Shown: positions 22,587-35,504 of the stretch, piece by piece
Layout: each line of letters starts with the position of its first letter
Position numbering within the stretch: the first letter of the stretch is position 1
From: Prostheceraeus crozeri
Taxonomy: Eukaryota > Platyhelminthes > Polycladida > Euryleptidae
Reading direction: 5' to 3'
Length of the DNA stretch: 64,000 nucleotides
NCBI GenBank assembly: GCA_907163375.1
Contig: CAJQUW010010485.1
Span: forward strand, 124,001-188,000
Notes under the pieces: model-generated
The model's database searches: none
Seen by the model: only the letters and a program-made list of their open reading frames with translations
Told to the model about the DNA's origin: nothing
Made by a program: the position numbers and the translations under genes

Positions 22587-23494
22587 CACTCAACAGAAGA
22601 TAAAACCCCCTCTGCAATTCTTTTCTGCTTGAGAAGAAAATCTCGTCCGCGAAGATTCATGAACAGAGGTCAACCATCTCGCGATCGCTGGCTGTCAGAG
22701 ACGCACACGGCGCATGTCAGATGAATTAATTAGACCTTTTTAATATTGAACAACAAAGGTCAATACATCAAATGTATAATGATTAAGTAATTCAATAAAA
22801 CATCTGAAGGTAGCACATGTTTGCATAAGTGTTTATCGGCTAAAATCATGTTATTTCCTTATTATGCATGTAATTTAGGCTTCCATTATCTGATTCATGC
22901 AAGGAATTGCTAACACTAGCATTTTATGAGTATTGACGGATTAATTGTATAATTAGAGTCGCTGCAGCCCTGCCCCATGCAATCAATATGAAGGAGAAAA
23001 TAATGATCTTATCCAGAAAGTCAACATTTATTGATGAAAATTACGTGTACAGCTGAGACTGAAAGTCAGTAAAATGTGTATGCTCCCCGAACACGGAGAA
23101 GAGCAGCCACGCGTCGTGTCATGCTGAGCAGGAGTCGGTTGATAATCACCTGAGGAAGTTGTTGTCAAGCCTCCGCGATAGCTTCCCTGAGTTCATTGGC
23201 ATTTTGAGGAGGGTGATTGTGTTGATGGATCCTCCTCTTCATGAGATCCCAGACATGCTCGATGGGCTTCATGTCTGGGGATCTGGAGGGCCATCGGAGA
23301 GTTCGGATGCCCAGCTCCTCCTGCAGCCCACGAACAAAAGCTGCTCGATGTGGTGGGGTATTGTCGTCTTGAAGGATGCACTGAGACGCACAGCGATCGC
23401 GAGATGGTTGATCTCTGTTCATGAATCTTCGTGGACGAGATTTTCTTCTCTAGCAGAAGAGAATTGCAGAGGGGGTTTTAGCTTCTGTTGAGTG
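22587..23494. mobile_element. Short Tc1-like element with TIRs that contain coding sequence
   Basis: TA-flanked inverted arms of about 104 bp begin CACTCAACAGAAG at 22587 and at the complement ending 23494. The arms run into transposase coding sequence (KSRPRRFMNR...PSRDR), so the left arm is an inverted extra copy of a transposase segment. The 908-bp element keeps only the transposase C-terminus (23165-23480, minus). Confidence 0.85.
23100..23480 (-). pseudogene. Tc1 transposase C-terminal fragment (DD34E)
   Basis: The frame reads SQCILQDDNTPPHRAAFVRG, then RSPDMKPIEHVWDLMKRRI and NELREAIAEA. The second Asp and the Glu are 34 residues apart, as in Tc1. Beyond the stop at 23165 the old C-terminus can still be followed (LPQVIINRLLLSMTRRVAAL). 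The first catalytic Asp and the DNA-binding domain are absent. Confidence 0.82.
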
Positions 23495-24690
23495 TATATT
23501 GATGTACCAGCAATAAATGCATTTTCTTGAGTATGATTTCATGATTCTATGATTCTATCTGCGAACAAATATCCTAAACTGTTTTAGCCGATTAGTCACA
23601 CTGATGTATGTCAGTGTCTTTATCCGTCCGATGTCTGTAAAAAACGCAATTTACATCACTACTTGCAACAATTGCTGCTTAAACTTTGGTCGGAAAATCA
23701 TTTTTTAATAAATATTTATTTTCCGACGCAGTTTAAAAGCAGTACTTTATATTTCACCGCTGAAAATGTTACTGATGCATATCAGACTACTTAATTTCAT
23801 GAAACACACCCATGGTACAGGAATAAACAGCTTGCACTCGTCACGACATCTTTCAGCAGTAAATATTTCTACTGTAACTTCGGACAAGGATAATACAACC
23901 TTTGTCTTCGAGAAGCCATGTACATGGAAATTCTGGAACCCGAAATTATTAAAACTTATTTATGAGGAAGTGTGTATTGAATACTAAAGACTGTTTTTTT
24001 GATTTCTTGTTATATTTTGAATTTTGATGCCATCTCTCTGTATGCTGTGTTGCCTTCTTTTGTATGTAGACATGCTGCAGTATCGGTGGAAAAGCATGCA
24101 ATAAAAATGTAATCCTTATGACTTGATTGCTTTTGCATCATCAATAAAGTATGCTAAATGCAGTTTCTCCATTGTTGTGAGGCATTCACTTGACTAATAT
24201 AGTTAGTGAACGATGAAAAGGTGATTAAAATGATCACGCAGATGAAACAATCTTAATTTGGCATCGAGAAGAGTAGCTTCAATATTTTGAGCCAAAATCT
24301 TTTTGTGATGAACTGAAGTTATTCATCCATTGCATTTTCACGCTTGAGTTGGTATTAACCCAGATATGCGCACTCTATTAAAAAATTGTTGTTTTGATTC
24401 CATGTTTCTACAATGAGGTTACATGTGCATAAATATCTTATTTTGAAAAAATAATTAAGATATATTGTTGTCTTCTATTATTTTTTGAATGTTTCATGTA
24501 TGGCACATTGCGCAGATTCAGTAGCACTTTATTCAAAGAAATGCTGTTATCATCCAAATGGTTACTAGCATAACTTTTTCAAGCTTTGATAAGAGAATTC
24601 ACTCAAGTGAGAATCTTCATTTATACTTCGAGTCATAGTAGATATAACATCTAGGGATTTCTATGTGGAAAATAAGTCATATTAGTCCTA
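23495..24690. other. No gene recognised
   Basis: AT-rich and non-coding. A 73-codon frame at 23766-23987 has no recognisable features. Confidence 0.4.
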
Positions 24691-24699
24691 GAAAAATGT

Positions 24700-26862
24700 A
24701 AAACGGGCGAAGCCGATCGCTATCATTACCAGCAGTATTTTCACTTTTGCTTCGAATGATACAATATGAAACATTTGGGGTGAAGGAAATGCTGACATTT
24801 CAGGGATTGGCATCCAGCATTTTTTGGCATTGAGTGCGCCGGCCAACTTTTCCATCAGGAAAATATGCCATGTGTCCCACGTTATCAAAAAGTAATATGG
24901 ACGAAGCTAATGGATTACTCCGTGCAGAAACGTTCTTCGAAATCAGGAACTCGGCGATTGCTAACTTGAATTCCAAATGATCTAGTAGCTTTACCTTCCC
25001 TTTGTTGGCTTGTCGATATAAAATCCAAGCGTAGGATACCGCCAGATCGACACAATGCAATATGAGTGGATAATACCACTTCTTTCCACGTATTGATGCT
25101 CTATACAGACTTATATTCTGATCACTTCGATCAACTCCGCCCATCGTTTTATTATAGACTGTGATAACAATCAAGCATTGAACCCTCTTTTTTTCGAATA
25201 AATCGAGTCGTTGATTGCAAAGGTTCTACTCCCGTCCCTGTTGATATAGTAGTCACGACTTTGTTATCTTTCCAACAAACAGGTTGAATTCCTGTAGAGT
25301 TCTATATATATATAGTTCTATATAATATCTGAAATGCAAGCATTGAACCTTGATGCTGCAATCAGACTTCTCACAATTGTAATAGTAATTGATTATATGT
25401 ACATATATGTTAGTAATTAGACAAATCTCCTTTTTGAGACTTGTCTTGAATTGCAACTTAAATTTTTATTTGTCTTTCAAATGAAATGATGTCTTTTATT
25501 TTTAGATTTTTGATATCTATATTTTATACATGTACCGACTTTTCGTAAGGTGTACAAACAATGGCTGTTCCTGCATGAATGTCCTCTATGTCAAAATGAA
25601 TTGATACATATTGTTTATTTTATGTTGATACTTGTAGGCCATAAGTCAAAATGAACAATTTTTCTGCATATTACATCGTTTCATACACAACAGACGGCAT
25701 ATTAGTAGACATATATCCCCTACCTGTAATCATACGAGCTACGGGCCACGCGTTTGGATGTGTCGTTTGGAAAGTTAGGAACTATTTTCATTCGAATAGT
25801 TCGAGCTTTCATTCGAATTCATTCGAAAATCATTCAAACAGAACTCTGTTCATAACTGCAGCTGTAACGTTCAAGTCTTCTTTCAAAGATTCAAGTAGTT
25901 GGATGGAAGAGAAATAATTATCCATGGTGATATGGAGAGATGTGGATGGGGGAATCGTTTCCTCAGTGCAGATGCAAGAAAGTCCACAGCGTTGCCCGAG
26001 CTTCCGAAGTTGTAGTCTGGAGTAGGTTTCTCTGCTGCTGCCGGATAGGGTGCAAATTGATAAATGCATCCTTGGATTGAGGCAATACACCATAACTGAA
26101 AAAAGATGTATTCATTTACGAAACGTATCGTAGGCATGCAAAGCATGATAATCTGCATAAATGCGTTAGTTTATTTTCACGTATGCTCTATAGTAGGATA
26201 TACGTATACGGACATGTGTTAGTTTCATACCTTGAATCCAAATCTTATTGGTTTGCCCCTGATCAATTGTTTTGCACCATGGTGGGGCAGTTTGACCGTA
26301 GCAGGGCACAATACATTCATCGACGGAGACATGGCTGGCTGTTGGTCCGTTCTTGATAAATTGCTCGTTCAGATTGTCAAACAGCGGTTGAATTTTGGAA
26401 AATTATTCTATGCGTCGGCTTTCTCGTTTTCAATAAGATGAACAGATGATCTTAATTTCTGCAGGTACTGTCAGCTGACCACGAGTGAGATGACCAGGAT
26501 TGATCGTCTCTTCGTCACCCGACTCTTCATCAGATTTTGTTCCATTATTTGGAGGCTGAATGACGATAGTCGATTCCGAAAAATCATTGTAGTCATGAGT
26601 GATACTGCCGAGAATTGCATCCAGGGCAGCTTGTGCCGACAACCTTCAAAAATTCATGAGAAATTGCTACTGAATCTGCGCGATGTATCATATATAAAAC
26701 AAACAAAATATTCAGCCATTAGGAAAAGTAGAAATGTTACATGTGGCTGATATAAATATTTTTAGAATCACTGATGTATGAAATTATATTTCATTGAGTA
26801 AATTATGAAACTTAAGTAATTTAAACTTACCTTCTTCGCCTTCTTGTCATCAAGTCAGACAT
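24700..26862 (-). pseudogene. piggyBac-type transposase 2 (PGBD-like), intron-bearing and decayed
   Basis: A different lineage from the copy at 570-2281. On the minus strand a first exon MSDLMTRRRR (26862-26831) ends at a GTAAGT donor. The acceptor at 26643 continues in frame with LSAQAALDAILG and an acidic stretch (KSDEESGDEE). Next are VSVDECIVPCYGQ with the first catalytic Asp, a frameshift, then AKQLIRGKPIRFGFK. A second donor (GTATGA, near 26231) and acceptor (TTTTTTCAG, near 26096) join FGFK to LWCIASIQGCIYQFAPY. Then come ITMDNYFSSIQLLESL (second Asp), MGGVDRSDQNISLYR (last Asp) and KKWYYPLILHCVDLAVSYAW, ending in a Cys/His-rich tail near 24740. Several frameshifts break it. Confidence 0.82.
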
Positions 26863-27199
26863 CTTGAAAATTCAAAGATTTTCCAAGTTGTCTTCGTAAG
26901 ATTTCAGATGCATTTGAGCAAATATAGCGAATGGCGGCAACAACACTAATTACATAGAGCTTGTATGAATACTAATTTTACAATAGTACCATGAAAACAT
27001 CAATTATAATTACGATATTGTAAGGTCAAAATTGTGTTTCATATATGGCACATCAAGCTTGTGGGTTCACAAAATGTGCTTGAAATCAACCATGACAGTC
27101 GTCTTAGTTGACGTCTGCAGATTGAGGGTTTAACGGTTGGGCCTATTCATCATCGGTTTTTTTATCCATCCTTATCTTCGTTTTTTATGGCATCTATGC

Positions 27200-27748
27200 C
27201 AGTGATTCCCAACCTTTGATGTCTCAGTACCACTTCAGATCTTACACGTTCATTGCGTACCACTTAATCTTAAAAAAATTCGTAGTCTCACGTTTTCTGT
27301 AACGAGATTTCCTAAGCGGGGTGGTGCAGATTATGCATACACAATGATTGGATGCGTGTGCACTTTCAACCCATGCAGTGGAAAATTTGTTTTACAAAAT
27401 ACGTGATTTTGACTTGATGAGCTTGAAGCATAACCTAAAATGCATGGTTTTGTTCTGCCGATTTCGACCTGTCGGTCGCTCAATCGATGTCATGGCATCG
27501 CTTGTAGCATTGATATCTAGACAAAGTTTGATGCGACAAGATGAAATCTATGCACGAGACAAATCTTCGTCCTTTTGAGACTATGAAAAGTGATTAATTG
27601 CTTCGAACTTTTTCGTCGATCTATTTTTTGAAGCTGACCAACATTTTCCTATAGATTTGGTCTGTGACATGAAAAGATTAAATTATCATCATCATGCATA
27701 TAGCCTACTTCGGACAGGTATTCGTGTGCCACAGGTTGGGAACCTCTA
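27200..27748. mobile_element. Short non-autonomous hAT element
   Basis: The termini CAGTGATTCCCAACCT (left) and TAGAGGTTCCCAACCT (right, reverse complemented) match the CAGxGxTTCCCAACC style of animal hAT elements. The flanking 8-mers ATCTATGC (27192-27199) and ATCGATGA (27749-27756) agree at 6 of 8 positions. The 549-bp interior carries no transposase. Confidence 0.78.
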
Positions 27749-27756
27749 ATCGATGA

Positions 27757-29396
27757 ACATGAGAGAGAATGATGTTTATATTTCATTGAAATTGAAAATC
27801 AGTCACTTAATTTATACATTCATCAAAAAAAAGCCATGCACAAAGAAAAGCAGGTTTCAAAGGAAAAAACCAATATTCAAAAAAAAGTTACAAATGTGGC
27901 AAAAAGTTTATAATACCAGATATGACATTCACTTCAAAGGGGTCGATAATATTTAATTCTATTGAACATCTCACATGCCGATAGGAAAAATGTGTTCTTG
28001 CGTCTAGTCGTCTTGATTATTGGAAGACAACAGTGGTTCGTATGTGGAAGACGCCGTGGCGTGCAATAGTTCAAAGGATGAAATATATCCTCACATAAGT
28101 TTGATTGATTGCTCAATGCGACGAGTTTCAGCTGAAGGGATACGATGACAATCGCAGTCAAAATCACATATGATGACATTAACAATGACAAAGCAAATGT
28201 CTTTCAACACTTGTTTGAAGCGTGGGAAAATGTAGGTGCCTCAAGATTTAATGGCCTTCACTACACATGGGTTCCAATACCCTCTGCAGATCCTGTGGTT
28301 GCTAGTTGACCCCCACCAAGCCACAAATTTAGAGGAAGCAAACAGGCTCGTCCCCAAAAAGGTTTCGGTGGGTTGGGGGGAGTGGGGTTATTACTATTAC
28401 GCAATAACGCAAGTGAAGCAGCATATTGCGCAATCGCTTCCATTCATCGGCAAGGACGGTGTAGCGTGTTTTGCACACGCTACGTAAGTAAACAAGCGTC
28501 GGTAGATTTCCCATTTTACAGAAAATAATGATATCTTTTCAAAATTCAGGGTTTCAACTCACTTCGGAGATTTTAGTTTCATGCCATGTTCCTTGATTTG
28601 AGTCTCGGTGGAAATAACATGATGCATGCGCCTCTAGATGATTCTAAATTGACCCATTTGACCAAAGTCACGAATGCACTCACATATTGAAAGGATCAAA
28701 CGTGCGATGTCGAAGACGTTAAACAAAATAAACTGAGTCGATCTAAGTAAAGCCATAAACCAGGCGATGGCGAATTTGGCGATGATTATGATCCTTTTAG
28801 TCAAAGCCAAGAAAATTAGCCAAACATTCTACATCTCGTTGAAATGAAACACATGTCTACACAATGGATTAGCCTTTTAAACTTCGCAAGCCTGTACATG
28901 GAATTCTTGATAACAACACTTATCTACCATTATTTAGAATTCCATGATCTGTCTGCCACATTCATCATATTTATGAACTGCTTATATTCTGACGAATTCC
29001 GGATTTGAACGAATGTGCAATTCTTGGTCGAGGTCCCGCTGCGCGTATAGATGTGGACTCAATAGCTTAGGGAGCACTGGACGCGGCTCGTCAAGTGTGT
29101 GTCATATTGCAAGCAGTGATTATAAGTTAATACAGGCTACGCCTTAAGAAATTCGTCATCAATCAAGAAATGTTTACAATTTACAATGCTTGAAATTAAA
29201 ATCTTAGAAATCCGTCTGATTGACATTCGTATGCGTCATCATTTCTTATTTTCAACAAATTAACTTCCATTTCCAACAAATCAACTGAATCTTAGAAATT
29301 GATAAGTGAAGCGAAAGGGTATTGCGATGTAAAATTCGAGAATTCAGTATTGTGTTCAGTTATTGCAAATCAATGATCGTATGGATGACGAAATAA
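27757..29396. other. No gene recognised
   Basis: Mostly AT-rich. A local G-rich block (28360-28385) and a small hairpin GTAGCGTGTTTTGCACACGCTAC (split as GTAGCGTG/CACGCTAC, 28457-28480) were seen, but no gene. Confidence 0.4.
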
Positions 29397-29752
29397 GCTG
29401 ACGACGTCATTGTCCTGCATTTTTTGAGGGATCCATTCGAAGACCGCCTGCATTCCGAATGGGACCACCTGATCAGCTGTTCGAAGAAGATTGGCCTACC
29501 TGTAAACCCGTCAAAATGTGCAGTAGTAGTAGTAGTAGTAGTAATGTGTTTTATTTCATTGAATGGAAATCATACAGTCATTAGAAGGTACAGACATGCA
29601 GTGAAGTACGTACAGTGAGAAGTAAGTTAAAGCACAATTTTTGACAAGGAAAAATTTACATGTACGGATACAAATCAACAGATCTTGCGAATTAAGTGGA
29701 TCTGAGCAGAGAATCCAAAATACATAATTGATTTATGAATGTCTACTACTGG

Positions 29753-32364
29753 CTACATACGAAGGTTATTCAAAATCAAAATGCACGCAATAATAAAAAA
29801 TGACATTCTGCGTTCTGATCGAGAAAAAGGAACAATTAAACGACCAGTAACTGAAGAAAAATCGGGAGACATATAATGCAAGATGTGGTCACCAAGCCTC
29901 AATGCATTAAATAGCTTTAAACTTTGAGATATTCGGCGTTCGGTGAGAGATGGAAATAAGTCACAATTGCAGCTTTTGCCACAAACAATACGATGACAGC
30001 GTCTTTGAATAGCATCGAATTTCGCTGCATTTTTCTTATTCAGTGACACTAACAAAGGACCGCAGTACTCGATAACATTTCTCACGCAAGCATTGTATAT
30101 ATCAGTGAGATTCTGCTTTGGTAGGAATGAACACAAAGAGCGAATGACATGAATGTTTTTACTTGCATTGGAGCACAAACTATCAACAAAAGCATCCCAT
30201 TTGAGATCAGGAGTGTAAATTACACCTAACACTTTCATTGCACTGGAAGCAAAGATGGCATGTAATCAACAATAATATTTGCTTTAGGGAAAGTCATATA
30301 TTTCATTTTATCCAGATTGAGTGTCAGTCCCACTTTAGAACACCATTCAAGCATGTTTCTTATTTCAGCTTCAACTTCAATTTTGACGTCACTATGTTTG
30401 GTGAAGGACCTGAGAATAAAGACATCATCCGCGAATTTCAACATGAAGGATTGATCACACACAGGCGTCAATGACCCCATGCACGTAGCAAATAAGTAAG
30501 GCCCAATAACTGAGCCTTGGGGCACTCCAGAGGAAACTTTAGTAAGAGAGCTTTTAATACCTCTTACTTCTGTGAATTGGTATCGATCGGTTAAATAGTT
30601 GGTGATCCATTTGATAATCAATGGAGGCAAGTTTGAATTCACAATAGTCTTGACAATGACGTGATGAGATAGCTTGTCAAAGGCACGAGTAAGGTCAAAG
30701 GAGATCATAAATACACCATGGGAATTTTCACCGTCCAAATGCTTAGTGACAAAGTCATGGATGGCAATGTTCGCCATGCAAGTAGATGATTTTGGTCTGA
30801 AGCCAAACTGAAATTCACCATACATTGAAATGAATTTATCTTTGAAAAACCGGATTAACATTTGCTCTTGGATCTTCATAAAAACAGGAAGAACGGATAT
30901 GGGTCGCAGATCATGGACAGATGGACGCAATGTTTTAGGAACGGGTGAAACTTTTGCAATTTTCCATTTATCAGGAACAAGCCCAGTTGACAGCGACAAG
31001 GAAAAAATTTCAGACAGCGGATAAGCAAGTATATGGCTGGCCACTTTAATCAAACGAGGCAATAGGTTGTCGAACCCCGCACTTTTGTTCACTTTCAACC
31101 GCTGAAGAAAGTTGAATGTAGTCATGGCATCAAATAATCCATCACATATTTCCCTTTCATTATTTGTGCTGTCAATTAAATAGTCACTGTTGCTAATAGA
31201 GCCATTTGAGAGATTGAAATGCGATGTAAAAGTTTCATTAATAGATTCCACAGCCTCAGACATTGATTGATACTGGTTCAAAACGGACTGAATACGAGAG
31301 TCTGAACATGAGTTTTTCAAAACAATCCAAACTCCTTTCTTGCTGTGTACAAGTTTCTTGGCCCATATCTCTTTCGCTTTAGAAATTTCAACCTTAATTA
31401 CTTCTCGATAGTGATCATACTTGGCAAAATCTCTGATACGATAAGCTTCTTAGCGCAAATATATGAGGTGTTTTAACGTAGCTGTAATCCACGGTTTGTC
31501 ATATGGACTAATTTTTACAAAATAAACAGGAATTTGGGAGATAGCATTATCGAGAATTTGATACAGTAATTTCACTTTTTCTTCAAGTTGCGGAGTTGAG
31601 TAAAACGAAGCCCAATCTGCAAACTCAAGCGCAGCCAAATAACCAGCTATATTACCGTCTTTGAAGTCATAAAAAGTCTTAAACTGAATCGGTGTAGTAA
31701 CTGATTTCAAAGGAACAGCGAAGACACTCAAATGGTCGGACGATCCAATTTTTGGATGAATGCTGACATCATAATCATTGGTGAGCCTATGATCAACGAA
31801 AATTTTGTCCAAAGTTGCACTATCACGAGTAGGTTTATCAACAATCTGGGTGAGTCCAAACAAAGTGAGAAAAAGTTCACATCGAAAATCATTAAAGTCG
31901 CCCAGAATGATTAATTTAGAATCGTGGAAACAAGATAACGCATGATCCAAATTCTCACGAAAATATTCAATTAGCACTTTATGTTGACCAGCAGAAAGAT
32001 TAGGGGGAATATAGACGGCAACCAGGAAAATTTGAAACGCAGGGATGGAAGACCATAGATAGTCAATAAAAATTGGAGAAGGCTGAATATGAGCTAATTC
32101 AATGACCCTGAAGTTCTGATCAACATATAGACAAATACCACCTCCACGACGACCATCATGACGATCAGAACGAACGGGAGCATTATAACCAGGGATTTGA
32201 ATAAGTTTATCAGGTATTTCATCATGCAACCAAGATTCAGAAAACGCTGCTATAGTTGGGCGTAAGACTGAGCACATAAGGCAAACTTCGTCTAATTTAG
32301 GCACCAATGAACGGACATTGGAAAGAAAGATAGATGGAAGTCTAACCTTCGGTAAAATATTCAT
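29753..32364 (-). pseudogene. LINE ORF2: APE endonuclease + reverse transcriptase, two lesions
   Basis: The endonuclease (32364-31450) has LSNVRSLVPKLDE, AFSESWLHD, GGGICLYVD, LIILGDFNDF and GSSDHLSVFAVP. A single in-frame TAA at 31450 follows LIYLR; the frame continues at once as EAYRIRDFAKYDHY into the RT (31320-30235) with RPISVLPVFMKI, SFDLTRAFDKLSHH, SGVPQGSVIGPYLF and KFADDVFILRSF. At 30235 a one-base frame change leads to MKVLGVIYTPDLKWD and the C-terminal domain, ending NNLRM at 29753. Only one nonsense codon and one frameshift therefore separate it from an intact CR1/jockey-group ORF2. Confidence 0.88.
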
Positions 32365-32804
32365 TGAAAATTTTCGATGCTGTCTCTTTCACAAATTCTT
32401 CCACGATATAAAATGACATCCTCACCGTCGTTTCTCCTTCGCTTACACTCGTCGCGCAGTCTTTTGTCCATAGTCTGTTGGTAAGGAGTTAAGTCATTTT
32501 TCACGAACACATTTTTGAAATCATCTGATTTAAAATCATTGAAATCATTTTGAATCATATCTGATTTAATGTTTTCAATTTCTCTTTTCTGAACATCTTG
32601 CACAGACGTAATGGAGAACAAATTTTTATCGATGTAATCTACTCTTTCTATTATGGTGGTCATCTCCTGCCTGATTTCGAGAAACTTTTTATCCATGTTT
32701 GCAATTAGTTCTGTCTTTATGTCATTCAAGAGACTTTTGACTTTGTCCAGTGTTAAATCTGACTGTGAATTAGATCGTGTGGATCGTGACATCATGAGTC
32801 TCAC
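32361..32804 (-). CDS. LINE ORF1, coiled-coil protein
   Basis: 147 residues that overlap the start of ORF2 by 4 bases (32361-32364). The first half is heptad-rich (LTLDKVKSLLNDIKTELI, KFLEIRQEMTTIIERVDYID), predicting a coiled coil. The C-terminus is basic (KRLRDECKRRRNDGED). No zinc knuckle or RRM is obvious. By position and composition it is the nucleic-acid-binding ORF1 of the LINE. The overlap suggests coupled translation. Confidence 0.68.
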   Translation of the reverse strand: MRLMMSRSTRSNSQSDLTLDKVKSLLNDIKTELIANMDKKFLEIRQEMTTIIERVDYIDKNLFSITSVQDVQKREIENIKSDMIQNDFNDFKSDDFKNVFVKNDLTPYQQTMDKRLRDECKRRRNDGEDVILYRGRICERDSIENFQ

Positions 32805-33831
32805 AATCGCGACACGAGACCAAACCTCTACGAATGAAAGATGACGCAGATCACGTGAATCAAAAATCGATAATCACGAAATTTTTGACGAGAGGTTTTG
32901 TAGACTGGTATTTACTGAACAGCTGATTTCAGTAACTGACAATACCAGTTCTACAATCATTCAGTCACCACACGACACTGGAATGTCAGGAATCAATAAG
33001 ACGTGTATGCCTTCAAGAAATATGATATCCAGAAATAGCACAAGACGGACACTGCGGAAATCCAGACAAGTTGTGATAAAGAGCGCAATAGAATTGGTGA
33101 AGTGAACACAAATCCACCGTTCAGATAGGAAAAATATCAAAATAGTGGCATTCCCAATCTTGCCCGCAAAAATTCAACACCACAGAACGAACTAGGAGAT
33201 CACCACGAGTGCAACGATACCAAGATCGATCAAAAGGATGCAACAATCCGATGCAAATTCCAAAAAATCATCAATTGATCAGAACAATCAGACAGACACG
33301 TCAACACTCGATGCTGTCAAGAATGGTTGTCAAGAAATGGTAGTCAGTGATGAACATAACTACCAAGAAAAACATCGTGCTCTCACCTGTTAATTTTTCC
33401 GACAACCAGCAGTTGCCACTTGTTCAGTCCATTCAGCTACTCGGCGTAACACTGTCTCACAACATGCGTTGGCATGAGCATGTTGACACAGTCATTCGCA
33501 AAGCCTCGAAACGCCTGTTCATTCTGCGGTTCATGCGGAAATCGTCATGTCCTCCAGAATTTACGCATCAAGCTTATCGAGCAATGATTAGACCTTTGCT
33601 GCTGTTTTGCTACCCAGATTTTTGTAACATTCCCATCTGCCTCTCCAAGAAATTGATTTGTTTCGAAAACAGAGCACTTCGCATCATTGGTGCTGAGGCC
33701 AGTAGGCCTATGACATTCCAGAACATGGCCACAGTTAGTTATGTTTGAACCTATTCGACTCTGCTAGCAACAATACTGACCACCCCTTGCGAGAATGTTT
33801 TCTCACTCGAGAAATCACTATGCGTAATACA

Positions 33832-35504
33832 CAGGGTTGGCTTTTTGCCGGCTAAAACTGGTTTTTGCCACTAAGTGGTAAAAACCGGCAAAAACTGGCA
33901 AAAACTAGTAAAAACCGGCTAAAACTAAAATTCCGAAAAATCAGTCAATTTCTTCACGAAATGATCGACAGCAAGTTAGGGTTTGGGTATTATGATGCAT
34001 GCGGGTTTGCAGTTTGTAACTCCTATCTTCCAAAACATGACATTCATTCTGTGACAAAACCACATGATATGTTTTTATCACGAGCGGCATATGATGCTGT
34101 CTTTTGTCTACGATTGCTCTGCCCTTTTCTTGCGATTTAAGAACAAAAGTAGACTTCAGCACCATTTTGGCTCTTTGGTTCATGTAACAGAAGTTGTTAG
34201 GTACTCCCAAAAATCATCAAATGAATGGAAAAGATGAATAAAACTGGTTTACACATAGAACTGAATAAAGCAAACCACTTCCTTCATGTAGACGAGCTTC
34301 AATAATTCCACTGTCACTATTCTGTGTTGAGTGTTCAGCAAGAATGCAGAGTGTATTTTAATAGCAGCTTAGGTTTCATCAGATCTAGATTTAAACCTAG
34401 GTCTCATGAACGCAGAGAGAACACTCTATCAAAGAGCGTCTGCACCGGAAAATCTCAGCTCCCAAATCAAGCAATGTTCAACAGTCACTTAGAATGCATT
34501 TCCATTTTTTTGGAAACATACTAAATGTACCAATGCTTGTGACTGGAGCAGAAAATCATGATTTGGAAGAACAAATAATAATTAGATAATATGGTTCGCA
34601 GCAGCAATCTTGATAAAGTGCATGTCTGAACAGCTTCAGTTATAATCTTACCAAAAGAACATTTCCAGTAAGTTGCAAAATTGATCTTGTCAATAGAATC
34701 TGAGAGTGACAAACAATTGTGACATTATTGTGATATTCAAGTTTGTCTAAAGTTCTTGAAATTTCCATATTTTTAGCTCAATTCAAAACTTTACTTTCGG
34801 TATTAAATTCATTTAACATCACCTTATCCTCTAAATATGTGAGGGTAAATTTCCATGACATGAAAAATGTTGAGCGGCAATATTTTTACTCTAGTCCTTC
34901 TGGGAGTGCAGGATAAATTTCATATTAATATTCGTGTAATCACAATGGCTATGGGACATTTGCCATAGATTTAGAAGATAATCTATTCTATGAGATCAGG
35001 AGGGCGGTTAGTCGTAGAAATCCGAGTCCAGTTTTTTTCATTTTCTTGCCCTTCTGGCTTCTAACATGGAATGCCTGTTTTCGATCTTTTACATAGAGCC
35101 AAGTGATTTCCTTCCAGCATGGACGTCTCTTGCATCTTACAATTCATAAAATTTGGAAAGCAACAAAATGCGTGCACGCTTATAAGAATGCACAACAGCT
35201 TTATAGCAACATTTTTTATAATAATTCATATTTTTACACCAATACTTGGAACATATTCCTGATTGAAATTTGACATTGATAAGGTTTGAATTGTGAAAAT
35301 GCAGGCCTAAATGTTTATCAAATGATGAAAAAGTAAAATGAACTTATTTCGACTAACGTTCATCAATAAAGTAAGGAGTGACGATGATCCCTTAGTACCC
35401 AAAAAACTTGAGTAGTAATGCTGGAAAAATAGTTTTAGCCATTTTTTGCCAGTTTTAGCCGAAAAATGGTGACAAAAGCTGGTGGTTTTTACCGGCCAAC
35501 CCTG
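33832..35504. mobile_element. Non-autonomous hAT element with perfect 8-bp duplication
   Basis: The ends CAGGGTTGGCTTTTTGCCGG and (reverse complement) CAGGGTTGGCCGGTAAAAAC are flanked by GTAATACA on both sides (33824-33831 and 35505-35512). CAGGG ends with an 8-bp duplication are diagnostic of hAT. The subterminal regions repeat GGCTAAAACTGG/AAAAACCGGC many times. No transposase frame was found in the 1673-bp interior. Confidence 0.92.

Larger units (their letters stand above)
29525..33344 (-). mobile_element. Nearly full-length LINE (ORF1 + endonuclease + RT), nested
   Basis: Oriented opposite to its host LINE. The 5' end is near 33344, about 540 bp of leader precede ORF1, and the 3' end at 29525-29543 is a run of (ACT)n on its coding strand. 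A short CAGT duplication flanks it (29521-29524 and 33345-33348). The 3.8-kb length and almost intact frames make it the youngest LINE here. Confidence 0.88.

Noticed and set aside
29524..29543. Independent (AGT)n microsatellite
   Set aside because: It is the 3' tail of the nested LINE, in the correct orientation and next to its target duplication.
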